From NCBI GenBank assembly GCA_928212115.1, contig CAKMRJ010005523.1:143364501-143428500 (forward strand): a stretch of DNA of 64,000 nucleotides, in the 5' to 3' direction. Under the pieces are notes generated by a model. That model ran no database searches, was not told the origin of the DNA, and was given only the letters and a program-made list of their open reading frames with translations. The DNA is from Lactuca virosa. Taxonomy: Eukaryota > Streptophyta > Magnoliopsida > Asterales > Asteraceae. This document shows positions 22,492 through 34,789 of the stretch, piece after piece. Position 1 is the first letter of the stretch. Each line of letters opens with the position of its first letter. Position numbers and translations under genes: made by a program.

Positions 22492-22920
22492 TTACCATGA
22501 TTTCTTTTTCACCCAACCATTTGGGAATGGAGCATTAATAGACGAAAGATAGAATCCATCAGGCTTGACTAACCAGAAACACGATTTACTACCATTTTTC
22601 CTAACGCGACAACGGCCCATAATTTCAGCATCCATGAGAGCTAAAGTTTGAAATCGTGGCCCCCACGAAAAATTACCAGTAAAACGTGAACCGATAAATT
22701 TTTCACAAAATGTCCAATTATAAACCATATTAAATGGAATAATATGATTTCCAAGATCATGATCTGTTGACTTGATATGAACTGTAATTGTATCCGAGAC
22801 TCCATTAGTAATATAAGTCGTCCATTTGGTAAAAAAGCAACCAGATGTAATAGTAATCAAGTAACAAATTGAAGTAAAAAGGATAAAGAAGATGAGACAA
22901 CTATTTCTCCTAGTATTCAT
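22492..22920 (-). CDS. S-protein homologue (plant self-incompatibility S1 family)
   Basis: This is a single-exon gene of 142 codons, intact, with the usual length of the family (Pfam Self-incomp_S1, PF05938). These are small secreted plant proteins related to the stigma S-protein of poppy; most members have no known function. A hydrophobic signal peptide covers about residues 8-27. The mature part has the family blocks KWTTYITNGV, HIKSTDHDLGNHII, YNWTFCEKF, GNFSWG and CFWLVKPDGFYLS. It has cysteines able to form the conserved disulphides and N-glycosylation sites NWT, NFS and NGS. A TATA box lies 47 bp upstream. It is flanked on both sides by transposons. The family assignment is firm; the biological role is unknown. 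Confidence 0.92.
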   Translation of the reverse strand: MNTRRNSCLIFFILFTSICYLITITSGCFFTKWTTYITNGVSDTITVHIKSTDHDLGNHIIPFNMVYNWTFCEKFIGSRFTGNFSWGPRFQTLALMDAEIMGRCRVRKNGSKSCFWLVKPDGFYLSSINAPFPNGWVKKKSW

Positions 22921-22966
22921 GATTTAACATTCACAATCTGGTTTCAACATCGTTTTGCATTTGGAT

Positions 22967-22974
22967 CTTATATA
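22967..22974 (-). promoter_or_regulatory. TATA box of the S-protein homologue gene
   Basis: The minus strand reads CTATATAAG, about 47-54 bp before the ATG. This position fits a short 5' leader of about 20 nt. Confidence 0.6.
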
Positions 22975-22978
22975 GAGG

Positions 22979-23492
22979 TTGAGATATGATTAATGCATAG
23001 CAACTAAATTTATACACAAACAAACAAAAATAGTTACATACTTACATGCTTACACTAATATATATAAATGCCATTGAGTACGATCGTCAACATCAGTTAC
23101 TTTGACATGTAACTTTATTAAATGTAACCAAAATTTCAAAAAAAAAGTTAATAATATACTAATATATTTATATTTTTAATTATGGGATATTACTTATTTT
23201 ATTAAACAAACTATTCAAATTGTTTTCAAGTAGCCAACAAATCCAATTTATTGTGTAAAAGGTAAGAAACTTAAGATTTATGTGTTTTAAATTGGTATTA
23301 CAAGTTTTACCATGTTATTTACAAAATTTTTTTTTTTTTTTTTTTGCCTAAGTTTTAAACCTTTTTACAAGACAAAAATTACATAAGTGGTCCTTGTGGT
23401 TGGCAGAAAATACAACCGTATGTCATTTTGAAGAATTTTTAACATGGATGATCCTTGAAAGTTTAAAACATTGCACGGATAATCCTTATGAC
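22979..23492. other. AT-rich spacer
   Basis: This is promoter-side and intergenic sequence with a long T run (about 23329-23345). No genes are seen. Confidence 0.6.
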
Positions 23493-23495
23493 TAA

Positions 23496-25208
23496 GGGGT
23501 CGTTTGATAGTTGCTAACTGGGTTAGAGCTAACTGGGTTAGAGCTAACTGGGTTAGAAGCTGACTGGGTTAGAAGTTCTGACCGAGTTAACTTCTGACTG
23601 AAACTTGCTGTTTGATTTTGTGTCTGACTGTCTGTGCAAAATGACTATATTACCCTCAAACAACATTTATTATAATAAGTCCTTTATAATTTACCATTTA
23701 ATCGATAACACTACATTTTTTATTAAAACATTTAAAATGATAAAAATAATATAATTTACAAAATGATGTAATTTACAACCATTCTTCAAAAAGATGCATA
23801 TAAACATATAACACAGATACAAAATGATGTAATTGACTTCTCTTTTCCACCCTTGAACCTTAACCCTCCAATACAACCACCATTCAGCTCCAAGGCTCTC
23901 CATAGACAGCAACCTTTGCATGATCTGGCTGTGTTAATGGATTATTCAGCTCCAAGCTCTTGCTCCCTGTTTTGATTTTCAGAAAATCTCTTAATAAATC
24001 TGAAAAATACATCCAATAGCAATTGAGTCTGCACATCAAAATCCGGCATATTGTATATTCATGTTAGTTTTTCCTCTTTAGATGAAGTTGCATAATATGA
24101 ATACAAAGGAAAGTTGAAAGATCTTGTAGAACAGATTGCAATATGTTGTTTTGCATAATTGAACTCTAACCAAAACAATTCTTTCATCAACAGTAATTAA
24201 TAAGAATAATTACCTCATATGTACCTTATTGATGAATCTCGTCTCAATATGCTGTTTTACCAATATTCCCAAGTGTTTGTCCACTACCTGTGAAAAATTT
24301 ACAATCTTTAATCTAACAAGCTATTTACCGATGAAATTAATGTCGTTGTAAATAGTATGGTCTTGTAACAAGCTATTTACCGATGAAAGAAAATGCAAAC
24401 TTTCAGTTCATGATGATCAATTGCGTCAACAAGAAAATACATCTCAATCTTCATTAATCATCAATTTCGTAGGCTCAATCATCAATTTCGTCATCTAATC
24501 ATTCATCCAGCCGATTGAAAAAATGAACAAGAATCAAATTAGATGAAGAATATAAGATTGAAGATGAATGCATACATGGAATCGAGGGTTGAAGAAGAAA
24601 TCTCTCACCTGCAAAAATTAAAGGAAAAATTAATTAACATCAGAGGGAGATTAGGAGTTCATGGCTCTGTGATTGAAATCAAGGGTTGAAGAAAAAAGCC
24701 CTTATATGAGGAAGACGACGGCACAGCGGAGGAAGACGTTGACGGAGGTGGAGGGAGGAGACGTCGAAGGAAGGAGGCTACAGGCTAGGAAGGGCCGATG
24801 GAGGAAGCAGAGTGACGGAGCTTGAAGTGATGATTTGGGGGCGTAAATAGAATACGTATAAAAATTGAAGAACAGGGGGGCCAAAGTAAAATTTTATAGT
24901 TTTGGACATAATATGTAACTTTTTCAATACTTATGGACTATATATAAAATAAATAAATTAGGGGGGCCACAGCCCCCCCTGGCCCTATATATGCTCCGTC
25001 CATGAAGGGAGCGTTTATGATGTCGTTCACGATAGGGACGTTCAAGGGCAAAGTGGAGAGATTTTCAGTCAGACTCTTTTTCACTCATGACCGAATCAGA
25101 GAAATTTCTACGACCGAATCAGAGATTTGGACTGGGTTTTATCAAACGGGCTGACTGGACCGAGTCAGCTAAAAATGCTGACTAGTCAGGTACATATCAA
25201 ACGGGCCC
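23496..25208. mobile_element. PIF/Harbinger-like non-autonomous DNA transposon
   Basis: The ends are GGGGTCGTTTGATA and, on the other strand, GGGCCCGTTTGATA. Both are flanked by TAA (23493-23495 and 25209-25211), the 3-bp duplication typical of PIF/Harbinger elements. The left subterminal part has four copies of gctaactgggttaga-like units (23512-23575). The right part has repeated gaccgaatcagag and gactgg units. No transposase is present. A part near 24880-25000, with a C-rich and G-rich pair around ccacagcccccc, may be a smaller nested insertion. Confidence 0.7.
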
Positions 25209-25211
25209 TAA

Positions 25212-25742
25212 GACCGATAAAAATAACTTATAACTGTTAAGTTTGTGTAAAATAACTAATATCCCATTTTCCATTTTCGATTATTGATATCCGATAAACA
25301 CAATTTCTTTATAGATTTGATATTTCATCAAAGAAAGTTTAACATTTGCCACCATTGATATGAAGAGATCTCCATAGTTTTTCTTCACGAAAAACAAAAC
25401 CCCAAACACATCGAAACTTTTGGCTTCAGATTCGACAGTTTCAGAAGATAATTAGTACTTTTGTCACATATAACCAACATATGTTACTGTATTTAGATAA
25501 ACGTATCGGTTTATGTAATAAAAAAATAAGTCACATATAACAGATATATTTCCTAAACATCTATCATTTGGTCCAAAAACTATAAATAAATATCTACCTA
25601 CCTAGTCGATAATAACACATGTAAAAGATTAATCACCTATGCATTTACATCTGAATACCATAGTAGATATTATGCATATCTGAACACCATGTATGACTTA
25701 TCATCCGGTTAATGAATAATAAGGACAGTTTCTCAAAGTTTT
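25212..25742. other. AT-rich intergenic spacer
   Basis: This lies downstream of the filament-like gene. I see no coding region, repeat structure or RNA gene. Confidence 0.6.
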
Positions 25743-25748
25743 TTTATT
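25743..25748 (-). terminator. Candidate polyadenylation signal of the filament-like gene
   Basis: The minus strand reads AATAAA, about 70 nt beyond the stop codon at 25816. Confidence 0.45.
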
Positions 25749-25815
25749 CAATACTAAATATAACCGAACTCACAAACAAAGTCACCAAATACACAACCAA
25801 CCATATTTCCATAGT

Positions 25816-28800
25816 TTACACACCAATGGTAAGCACCTTCTTCTTTCTAAACAAAAGCTTCCTCAATATCTCAGTTCCTTTACCCCTCTTCTTACTAGGT
25901 ACAATCGCCAAAGCACCAGGTACAACTCGTGTCTTGCAACTTCCAACACGAACAACCGGTCCCGCTTTTCTCTCTGTCACACTCACCATCTCTTTCGTCT
26001 TCGGAGAGCTCACCGGATCCTCCTCACCACCGCCTTCTGCCGCCTCCATATGGTCACGTAAACATGAATGCCGCCTTGACTTCTGACCACCGGTCAACTC
26101 TGCCGCCACCGGTGGCGGTGGCGGTGCTAGTGCTTTTAACTGGCGGCCGATGCTAAATATTGTTTCTTGACACTCTGCTAGTTTTGCAGAAGCAGCCGTT
26201 ATCTCCAAACCCTGTAAAAAAATGACTTAAAATGTTGTATTATTTTTACAAAATAAATAGACATAAAATATTTAAAAATTATGTTATTGAAGTGTAATAT
26301 GAATTTATACATACAAAAGAAACCGATTAATAAGTTTCTTACAGTTTGGAGTGGCTTCGCCTCTTGCTTGACTTCTACATTTTCCGCATCATTATCGGAC
26401 AAACTGCGTAATTTAAATATTAAATAAATAAAAAGTGAAAAAGCGGATAAAGGGTAAAATAGTAATTTTTACCTTGCTAGCTGTAGTTGTAATTCGAGAC
26501 ATGTTGCTTCTAATTCTTCACAACAATGACATCTATCTTCCAATTCCACTTTAAGAGACGATATCTTCTGATTTGCTTCGTTTATTTCATATCTAGCAAC
26601 CGAAATTTGATGGTCAAGATCCTCGTTGACCAACTTTTGATTCTCCAATTGCTCCTCAATCATTGCTTTGGACTCTTTCACGCTTTCCAATTCCGTTTCC
26701 ACCTCCGGAATCCCTCTTTCCGGTTCCGGAGATTTCCACGTAATGTAACCGCTAACAGAATCCTCACATTGTAAAGATTTTCTAATCTCATTCAATACTT
26801 GATCGAAACTTCTTTCCGAAACACGGGTTTGTTCCGTAATCGCGTTTACAATGCTTGTTAACCAATCACCCGATGCCACGTGGACTAGATTACTTGCGTC
26901 ACAAGAAACGATTTCTTTCCCTACGGAATCAAGATTACTTGTGTCCGAAGTAACGATAGCTAATTTCTCCATCTCGACAAAATCATCCATCAAACTCATA
27001 TCCATGTCTCCAATCATCGAGCGTTGACTTTGACTCATTTGATTACTTTGACTTTGCAAATTGGAAATCTCGTCGTCTTTTTTTCTTATTATTTCTTTTA
27101 AAATCTTGTTTTCTTCTTCCACTTCGTATAACCGATTTATCAAAAACCCCATTCGTTTATCCAAACCTTCAAGACCCGACCCGGTGATCTGCTTTTTCAC
27201 CAACAATCGAAGCTTCTGACATTCCGATTCCAACTTCGCTGCCCGTTTCATGCTTTCTCTCTGCTGCCCGGACGCCACGTCAGCACACCGGGTTTGTACC
27301 TCGAGCTCTCTTTCTAAAACCCGATATTCATATTTCAAAATCCCATTTTCTTTTTCGATTGAATCAAGGCGTGTGATTAGGTCGTTGAATTCGATTGTGG
27401 CTTGTGACATTTGATGGCTTATGTCTTCGATTAATTCATCTTTGATCATGAGCGTGTTGGAAAGTCGAGCGTTTTGGACCGTTAGATCTGCGAGATCTTT
27501 GTTTGACTCGTTGACTTTGTCTTCTAATCTTTTATTTGCCCTTTTGAGCTCTTCCATGGATTCATTTGCCATTTTTTGATCTTGCTCTTCTTTTAAAGAA
27601 GTTAGTTGTTGGCGATAATCTTTTAATGCAGAATTTAAGTGGACTAATCTCTCGTTAGCCTCTAATTTTTGCTTAATTGTGGATTCCAGTTCTTGATTTT
27701 GTAGAGCCAATTCTTCAACAGCCTTCTCCCGCTCTATATAAACACAAATCAAAAACAGTACAAAAGACGAAAATACCCCTTCTCCTAAAAAGTTTGTCAA
27801 ATTCAGTTCAGTTCGGTCCAGTGTAATAAAAGTTGCAGCTTTTTTGTCTCACCAAAAAAGATGGAAAAGGTAGGGTAGGGATTCAATCAGGATCTTTTGT
27901 AAGGGCAAAAGACAAAAACACCCCTACTCCTAAAAAGTTTGTCATACTCAGTTCGGTTCAGTGTAATAAAAGTTGCAGCTTTTTTGTCTCACCTAAAAAG
28001 ATGGAAAAGGTAGGGTAGGGACTCAATCCAGATCTTTTGTAAGGGCAAAAGACGAAAATACCCATTCTCCTAAAAAGTTTGTCAAACTCAATTCAGTTCG
28101 GTTCAGTGTAATAAAAGTTGCAGCTTTTTTGTTTAACCAAAAAAGATGGAAAAGGTAGGGTAGGGACTCAATCCGGATTTTTTGTAAGGGCAAAAGACGA
28201 AAATACCCCTTCTCCTAAAAAGTTTGTCAAAATCAGTTCAGTTCGGTCCAGTTCAGTCAAGTGTAATAAAAGTTGCAGCTTTTTTGTCTCACCAAAAAAG
28301 ATGGAAAAGGTAGGGTAGGGATTCAATCCGGATCTTTTGTAAGGGCAAAAGACGAAAATACCCCTTCTCCAAAAAGGTTTATCGGGTCCAATTCAGTTCA
28401 GTTCAGTGTAACAAACACCGGTTAAGATCTTTGAAATATTTAGAATAAGAGAGGTAATGATAACCTGTAATGGCTTCTTGTGCAGTTTTTGCATGTTCGG
28501 ATATGAGGGCATCTTTGGAATTGCACTCACATAAGAGAGAAGCTATCTTTTCATGGAGGTTTTTCACAGTCCTCTCTAAAGCTGCTTCTTTATCATACTG
28601 AATCCTCTGTGTTATGTAAAACACAAACAAGAAAATTAAAAAAAGAAAACAACAATATTTTTGGTGGGAATTATTGATTTTGACCAGTTAACTTCTTGTC
28701 ATTTTTGGTAAGGAAGAACTACTGAACTAGTAAATAATTACATTAAAATTTAAGTAAAAATTAATGGAATATTATTATATAATACCTCTTCTTCATTTCC

Positions 28801-28878
28801 TTTTATAGAGATTCCAGCTTCACCATCGACGGATTTATGGACAGATCTTTTTCTCCAAGACCATGTTTTTTGGTCCAT
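25816..28878 (-). CDS. Filament-like plant protein (FPP family), five coding exons
   Basis: The coding exons on the minus strand are 28786-28878, 28465-28606, 26473-27733, 26343-26403 and 25816-26211. All borders are GT-AG and the phases agree, giving about 650 residues, close to FPP7-type proteins. It begins MDQKTWSWRKRSVHKS, the typical FPP N-terminus. The long third exon is nearly all heptad coiled coil (for example ELESTIKQKLEANERLV). Two blocks in its second half, SGDWLTSIVNAITEQ and GYITWKSPEPERG, interrupt the coils. The C-terminus is basic and ends LLFRKKKVLTIGV. FPPs are plant coiled-coil proteins related to the tomato MAF1-interacting FPP and are linked to the nuclear envelope and cytoskeleton; the exact role of this copy is unknown. 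Nothing disrupts the frame, so it is probably functional. Confidence 0.9.
27757..28418. repeat. Intronic minisatellite in the FPP gene
   Basis: About 4.5 units of 140-155 bp lie in the second coding intron. Each contains caaaagacgaaaatacccc, ctaaaaagtttgtca, an agttgcagcttttttg block and ggaaaaggtagggtaggga. The anchor agttgcagct occurs at 27831, 27971, 28116 and 28271. Small reading frames inside the units are by-products of the repetition. Confidence 0.9.
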
Positions 28879-29880
28879 GATTTACTGATCTTGATGATAA
28901 TAACACCACAAATTTCCAACTAAATACAAGGAGAAAAGAAAAAAAGGGAAATAAAGTACGAAATTTTAAAAAAAGAATTCTTAATTAATAAAAAGGTTGC
29001 ACCTTTATAAAGGGAAAAATGTTGCAACTCGTTAAAACCGGATATTAAGTTTTAACTCAAAGTTTTTATACAAATAGAAAAAGAAAAGTACATAAAGAAA
29101 TGTTAGGTTGCTTTAGCTTAGGCTATCACTTTGGATCCAAATAGAAGAAGAAAGATATATAAAGAAAAAGAACTCATATTCCAAGAATTTCTCCATTTAA
29201 GTGTCCCTACTGCATGAAGATATATTAATATAAGCACTAAAAATAACAGATTTGTCTGCATCGAATGACTTGATGTAACCTCTTCATCTTCATTTTTAGT
29301 GTATTTAATTATATAAAGATTATTCTCTGTTCCTCATTGATGTCTGGTTTATAGAAACTTTGTGTTAAAAGAACCCAAAGCTTTCCACAATGCTCACTCA
29401 AAGCATCCATGAAAGGAAGAAGAAAACAAGAATGAATCACAATGTTTCAGCCATTTCTGAACAAGTTGGGAAGATCTTGATGATCATATAAACCCAAGAT
29501 GAATGTAGTAAAACGAAACAAAAAAATAGAAATAGAAGTAGAAATCAACAAATGTAGACAGATTAATTAAAAGCTTACCTGTATGAACCCAAATGAGATA
29601 AGATTGAGCGTGTCTTCACCTTCAAACAACCATATACAGCTACGATATAAGTTAAAATTTGGTAGAGGACTTTCAACAAACACTTAGAGTGCAGCAGAGA
29701 ATTGATACGATTTTTTGAAGAACTTCTGGTAGAAATGAGACAAACCCACCGACAGATGAATTGTTTTGATAAGGGTGAAGAAAGTGGTGGAAGAATTGAG
29801 TGGGAAAAAAAGAGTGTGGCCATGGCGAAAGGAGAGAAAAAGGAAAAGGCTCGACAAATAAAAGTCATCTCTTAGTACAG
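28879..29880 (-). promoter_or_regulatory. 5' leader of the FPP gene with a candidate leader intron
   Basis: On the minus strand CATACAG/GTAAGC at 29578 and TTGTATTTAG/TTGGAAA at 28920 would remove a 659-nt leader intron. About 41 nt of leader would then remain before the ATG at 28878. A short upstream reading frame starts at 29868 or 29823, within the first leader exon; whether it is in the transcript depends on the unknown start site. Confidence 0.5.
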
Positions 29881-32540
29881 TGTCTCAGGTACAGAGTCCC
29901 TGCGAGCGAACCCAAGCGGTGCCCGGTTGTGTAGCCAAATTATTTGTATGTTTTCGTGTTATTAAATTATTACTTATTAGCAAAGTGAAATACAGATATA
30001 TTTATATCATAAGTGTTGTACATCTAACTATTTAATATCTTAAATATATTAAATAACTCTAAATCATTATTGGTTTATCCTAATATTAGAAACTAAGGAG
30101 CATGAAATGAAAAGAAGACGAAATTCGTGAAAATGAGCGTTGTTATATTTGAATACTGACATGTGACATAATATTAACTATGTCATCTCTAACGTCATGT
30201 TGATGTCGGTGCTAACATTGGAGCCAACTATCGGCTACCACTTTCATTATGTTGTCAAACAGTATCTTCTTCCCGATGATATCTAGTTGATCATTTTCAC
30301 AGTCTCAGTCACCATTCATATCGCATTCATTGTCATGTTATACCCCCCCCCCCAACGTTGTCGATCTCATTCTCCTTATACCACTACTAAACCTCTTTTC
30401 GATATCATTTACTTCCCACCATCGAACTCAATCTTCTCATTCTTATCTTCCCATAGTCGATTTTTAGGGATTTTGTTTCTAGATCTTTATTTGTTTTAGT
30501 TTTTTGTTCTAGATTCATCTATTCGGTTTGATAAAAAATGATGGTAGTAGTGGTATATGTTGGTGGTAGTGGTGATTGTATATGGCAAGTGGTATGATCA
30601 ATGGATCCCAATTATTTTCTTATTATTATTTTTTTATTTGATAATAAAAATAGTTCTAAAAATAAGAAAAGACCAATTAAAAAAAAGACAAAAATGTGGA
30701 CATTTTAGTGGTTTTTATGTACTTAAAGCAAAGACATTAACGGTAACTTGGAAATGAGTGGTGTCAAATTTTGGAAATTAAACTAAATCGGTACAAAACT
30801 TAATAATATGGAGACCAATACTGTAATTTACTTTAGTATTTTATGGGACCATTCATTTGATTTTTAAATGTGTTATTCATTTTAATTTTATGAACCAAAA
30901 TTGGTAAAAATGAAAAGAAAAAAGAGAAAGTGTTGGAGTGAAACAAAAAGGAGGGGACAGTAGGTGCAGCTACGTGTCAGTTAGTTATCATCATGGAGCG
31001 TCACTCAGCTAAGTGTACGAGTATTTTAGGCCCTCGATACAAATACAAAAAGATTTAACAAAAGTATATAATTTTGTATAACTTAATTATTTATAAATAT
31101 AATTATATTTTATGATTAGTACTTTAATAATGACAAAAAGTTATAACATAGATCAAAAGATAGATTTTAGTTAGTACTTAGTATATCGTTTAAACTTTTA
31201 AAAAGATAAAATTTTAATTTAAGTAAGTATTTAAAATATATATCTATTTTATAGTAAATTAATATAATAAACGAATTCATATATAAGTAATAAAATAATA
31301 ACTTTAATGAACATCGACTATTATGAGACCAATAATAAAGATATGGTCTTACAAAAACATTTTCATATGTTATACAATAATCATATATATTTGTAAAAAT
31401 AGTAAGTCTCGGCATTGTGCTTATCTTTTGAAGCCTTTAAAGACTTATTATAAAACATAACATACTTTGTCTTTTCTCAACCTGTTCTTATTTCTTGCGG
31501 AGACCCACATTATGCTTTTTAAAGTATATATGATAATAATCTTGCCAGTTTTGTTTTCATATAATTGTGTGTTACAAATGTTCGAATTTAATGATTTGTT
31601 TTATTAAAAGAATAATAATAATAAGTATCATTATTTTTCTTTTTTGAGTAAATTTCACTACTTAAACCTTTTATGAGGCATCGCTACTTTATGTCCATGT
31701 AGACGATATAAATCATGAGCTTTTGTAAGCTGAAATGGTCAAAAAGTGAAAAGGAATGAAATTGAAATGAGAAAGGTGGAACCAACAAAATCATGACCTC
31801 TAACGTTTATATCTACTTTTATTAAACAAAGGGATCTCAAGGCCATGTATCTAGTTAGAACTAAATTATACTGGATTCGAAAAATGGAAGATGTTGGAAG
31901 CGAAAATCGAATCGATCTACACTGATTAGGTATTGATTTGGTATGTCTTTAAACTTAAAATAACGTTGTTTACTATTTGAGAAATAAATTGATGATTCTG
32001 TCTCGGTTCTTTATTGGCACGAACAACAATTGGTTTTTGAAGAAAAATGTTTGATTGACAATCAAACCGAAAACTGTGTTTCTAACTATAGTAGGGAATT
32101 GAACCGAATCCCACTTGAGTTTTAAATGCACCTAAAGGTTTTTGAAAATCGATTATTCATAACTATGTGACACGGGTTTATTAAAAATAAAATTTTAATA
32201 TCAATATATAAATATGAAATATTTTATAATGTAATACTTTACATAACATAATGTAATTTTCTGAAAATTTGCAAAAGAAACTAAATCGTTTGAAGTATTT
32301 ATGAGAATTTATTACCAAATTAATAGGATAATTTTATTTCCTTATAGAACCATTACAATTTTATGGAATTTTATTTTAAGAAAATTGAAATCCCTAAAAA
32401 ATGACAAGTAGAAAATAAAATTTTTAAAATTCTCACAAAATGACAAGTGTCAAAATGAAGGAGAAGATGACATGTGTCAAAAAAACCTTCATTTATTAAA
32501 GAGGATTAGTTAAAAGTATTTTGGTAGCAATGATCCGTGT
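29881..32540. other. AT-rich intergenic spacer
   Basis: This probably includes the FPP promoter at its left end. A run of 11 C lies at 30343-30353. I find no credible gene, RNA or transposon ends; short open frames are all in AT-rich sequence without recognisable domains. Confidence 0.6.
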
Positions 32541-32559
32541 ATTTTTTTGGTAAAAGAAC

Positions 32560-32806
32560 AAGCATCAAATAAAAATATGTTTGTTAATTGTGAGTTGAGT
32601 ATTTGGAGCATTCGCATGGAGCATTTGAATTCAGTGAAACAATTGGAACTCAATAGAGTATTTGGATTTCATGAAGCATGTGGCAATGGAATGGATCATG
32701 TAACAATGAATGGAGCACCTGAGAATGTTGTGGAGCACCTGAGAAAGGAATGGAGCATCCGAGAAAGGTATGAAGCACTTGAGAAGGGAATGGAGCATCC
32801 CTGACG
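32560..32806 (+). repeat. Degenerate short tandem repeat with a ggagcacctgag core
   Basis: Units of about 22-25 bp alternate ggagca(cc/tc)(t/c)gag and aatg or tatg. At least six are seen between 32690 and 32800. A small open frame results from the periodicity. Similar periodicity appears again at 34110-34740. Confidence 0.55.
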
Positions 32807-33316
32807 GCGGCGAAAACGTCGGGCTGTGCGACGTTAGAACGTTGGATCACAGATATTGAACATATATTGAATAGTACAAAAGAATATATAACATAAATAT
32901 CACTTCCATTATGGATAAAAAAATAGTACATTAGAATATGTTTTTGAAATACTATAATTTCTAATATAAAAGGTGTCTTGACATCCAGGCATAACAATAA
33001 ATGATAATTGACTTCTGGTAGCTCCATCGATCAACCGCTGCTTCCGGAAGTGCAATCTTCCATCTCTTGGTTACCTAGGAATACATGTGGTTTTGGAAAG
33101 GTCAACGTAATGTTGATGAGTTTACAGGTTTATTATTATAGTTTGAAAATATATTTTTTTTACATAACTACTTTTTTTAGTTATAAAAGTATTTTGGCGG
33201 GTTTAGGGTAATATCTTACTATTTATAACTCCTATTGATATCTTACTTTATTTAATGTCCATTGTATACTACCATTATCCCTCTCTCAACCCCTGGTAAA
33301 ATATTTGAAAATCATA

Positions 33317-34050
33317 AAAGTGGCGTTGTGAACTCACCTTTGAACCCTTGAAGCGCGTTTTACGAATTAACGAGACAACGCGTCGGGAGTGTTGGGAACT
33401 TGGGACCAATTTGTGCTCGAGGAAAGGAAATAATAAAAATATTTAAAAAATAATTTCTAAAAGAAATAAAAGCAAAGGGGAAATCAGTTGAAACTGATTT
33501 GTGAAATAAATGTGCGGGAATAAGGGAGCTTGGGTTGCTTTTATAAACGAAAATAGGGGAGGCGCATCGCGCCCTTTAATGTTGCCCCAGTTATTTTTAG
33601 CCCATATTTTTTATAATCTTAAATGATTTTTCAAAAATCATATCTCTCTCGTACGGACTCTGTTTTTGGCATTCTTTGTCTCAAAACTTTTATCTCGAGG
33701 AGTACTATGATTCTCCTTTTGGTAACTTTAGCTAAATGTCAATCGTTTGCTTCGTAACTTTTTACGTTGTAACTTTTTATGCGCTGTAGATTTTTATATT
33801 TTATAAAATTCGTATTTAATTCATACGGAGTCATATTTTTTAAGATATTTATATTTCCGAGATCGGAAGGCGTGTACTTTCGGAATATGTTATTATTTCT
33901 TCAAAATAATATAACTTTCCGCACACTTATTTTTCTAGATTACTGACAGTTTGACTGATTTTTCTTATGTATCTTAATACGAAATCTTGTATTTTTATCT
34001 TAGATTGATAAATATTACATATTAACTCTATTATACTTGACGTTTGTCAC
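33317..34050 (-). repeat. LTR-like fragment
   Basis: It carries the block catatctctctcgtacggactctgtttt, a variant of the recurring unit of the U3 arrays in LTRs D, G and I, and a preceding promoter-like AT-rich part. Minus-strand orientation is inferred from that similarity. Neither end is recognisable. Confidence 0.4.
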
Positions 34051-34109
34051 TTTTAGTTATTAACGATCGGTGACAACTTGCAGAATTGTCACAAGCCATG
34101 AAGCAAGGA

Positions 34110-34740
34110 CACACCATTTTGGAGAGAAAGTGTGCCATTAGTGAAGTAGGATGCACCATGTTGAAGTGGATGCACCACTTTTGAAGGAGGATGTTCCACC
34201 TAGAAGCTAGATGCGCCATGTTGAAGGAAGATGAGCCACCTTGGGCACAAGGTGATCCATTCATGCACAAGGTGCACCACCTTGGTGCAAGGTATGCCAC
34301 TCTAACATGCAATGGAGTACTCCGAAGTAATGATGTGTTGTTGATGTGTTGCTGAAGCATGGATGCACCAACTAATGATCATGATGCACCATTTGTGCAT
34401 CATGATGCACCATTAGGTGGCTTGATATGTCACACATGTTCATACAGTGCCATATGTGTTCCTGATGAGTCATGGTATCCCTTGGTGAGCCACGTATACT
34501 ATGAAGCCCTCTATGACGCTCAAGATTATTCAAGGTTGCTCAGATGTTGAAGATGCACAAGGATTATTGCTTGATGTGCTACAATGATAGTTGATGAGCC
34601 ATGGTGATCTTGGTGTGCCACTTTACATCATGATGAGCCATTATGGATCATGATGCCCCATCATGTTTGTTGTTGGTGCTCATGCAATGTAAATCAATGA
34701 TGAATGTTCTAGAAGCTATTGCATGGCGGATTCTCATCGG
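34110..34740. repeat. Degenerate repeat rich in atgcaccat / atgagccat
   Basis: Many copies of gatgcacca, gatgagcca and gtgccac with 18-24 bp spacing run through the segment. No conserved protein is encoded. It ends just before the LINE remnant. Confidence 0.5.
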
Positions 34741-34789
34741 TTGACACCTTTCATGGGCCTATAGGCCAATAGGTGTGACCGATTAGGGT

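Noticed and set aside
27833..28318. Two similar small frames starting MQLFCLTKKDGKG
   Set aside because: They are created by the intronic minisatellite units and have no independent support.
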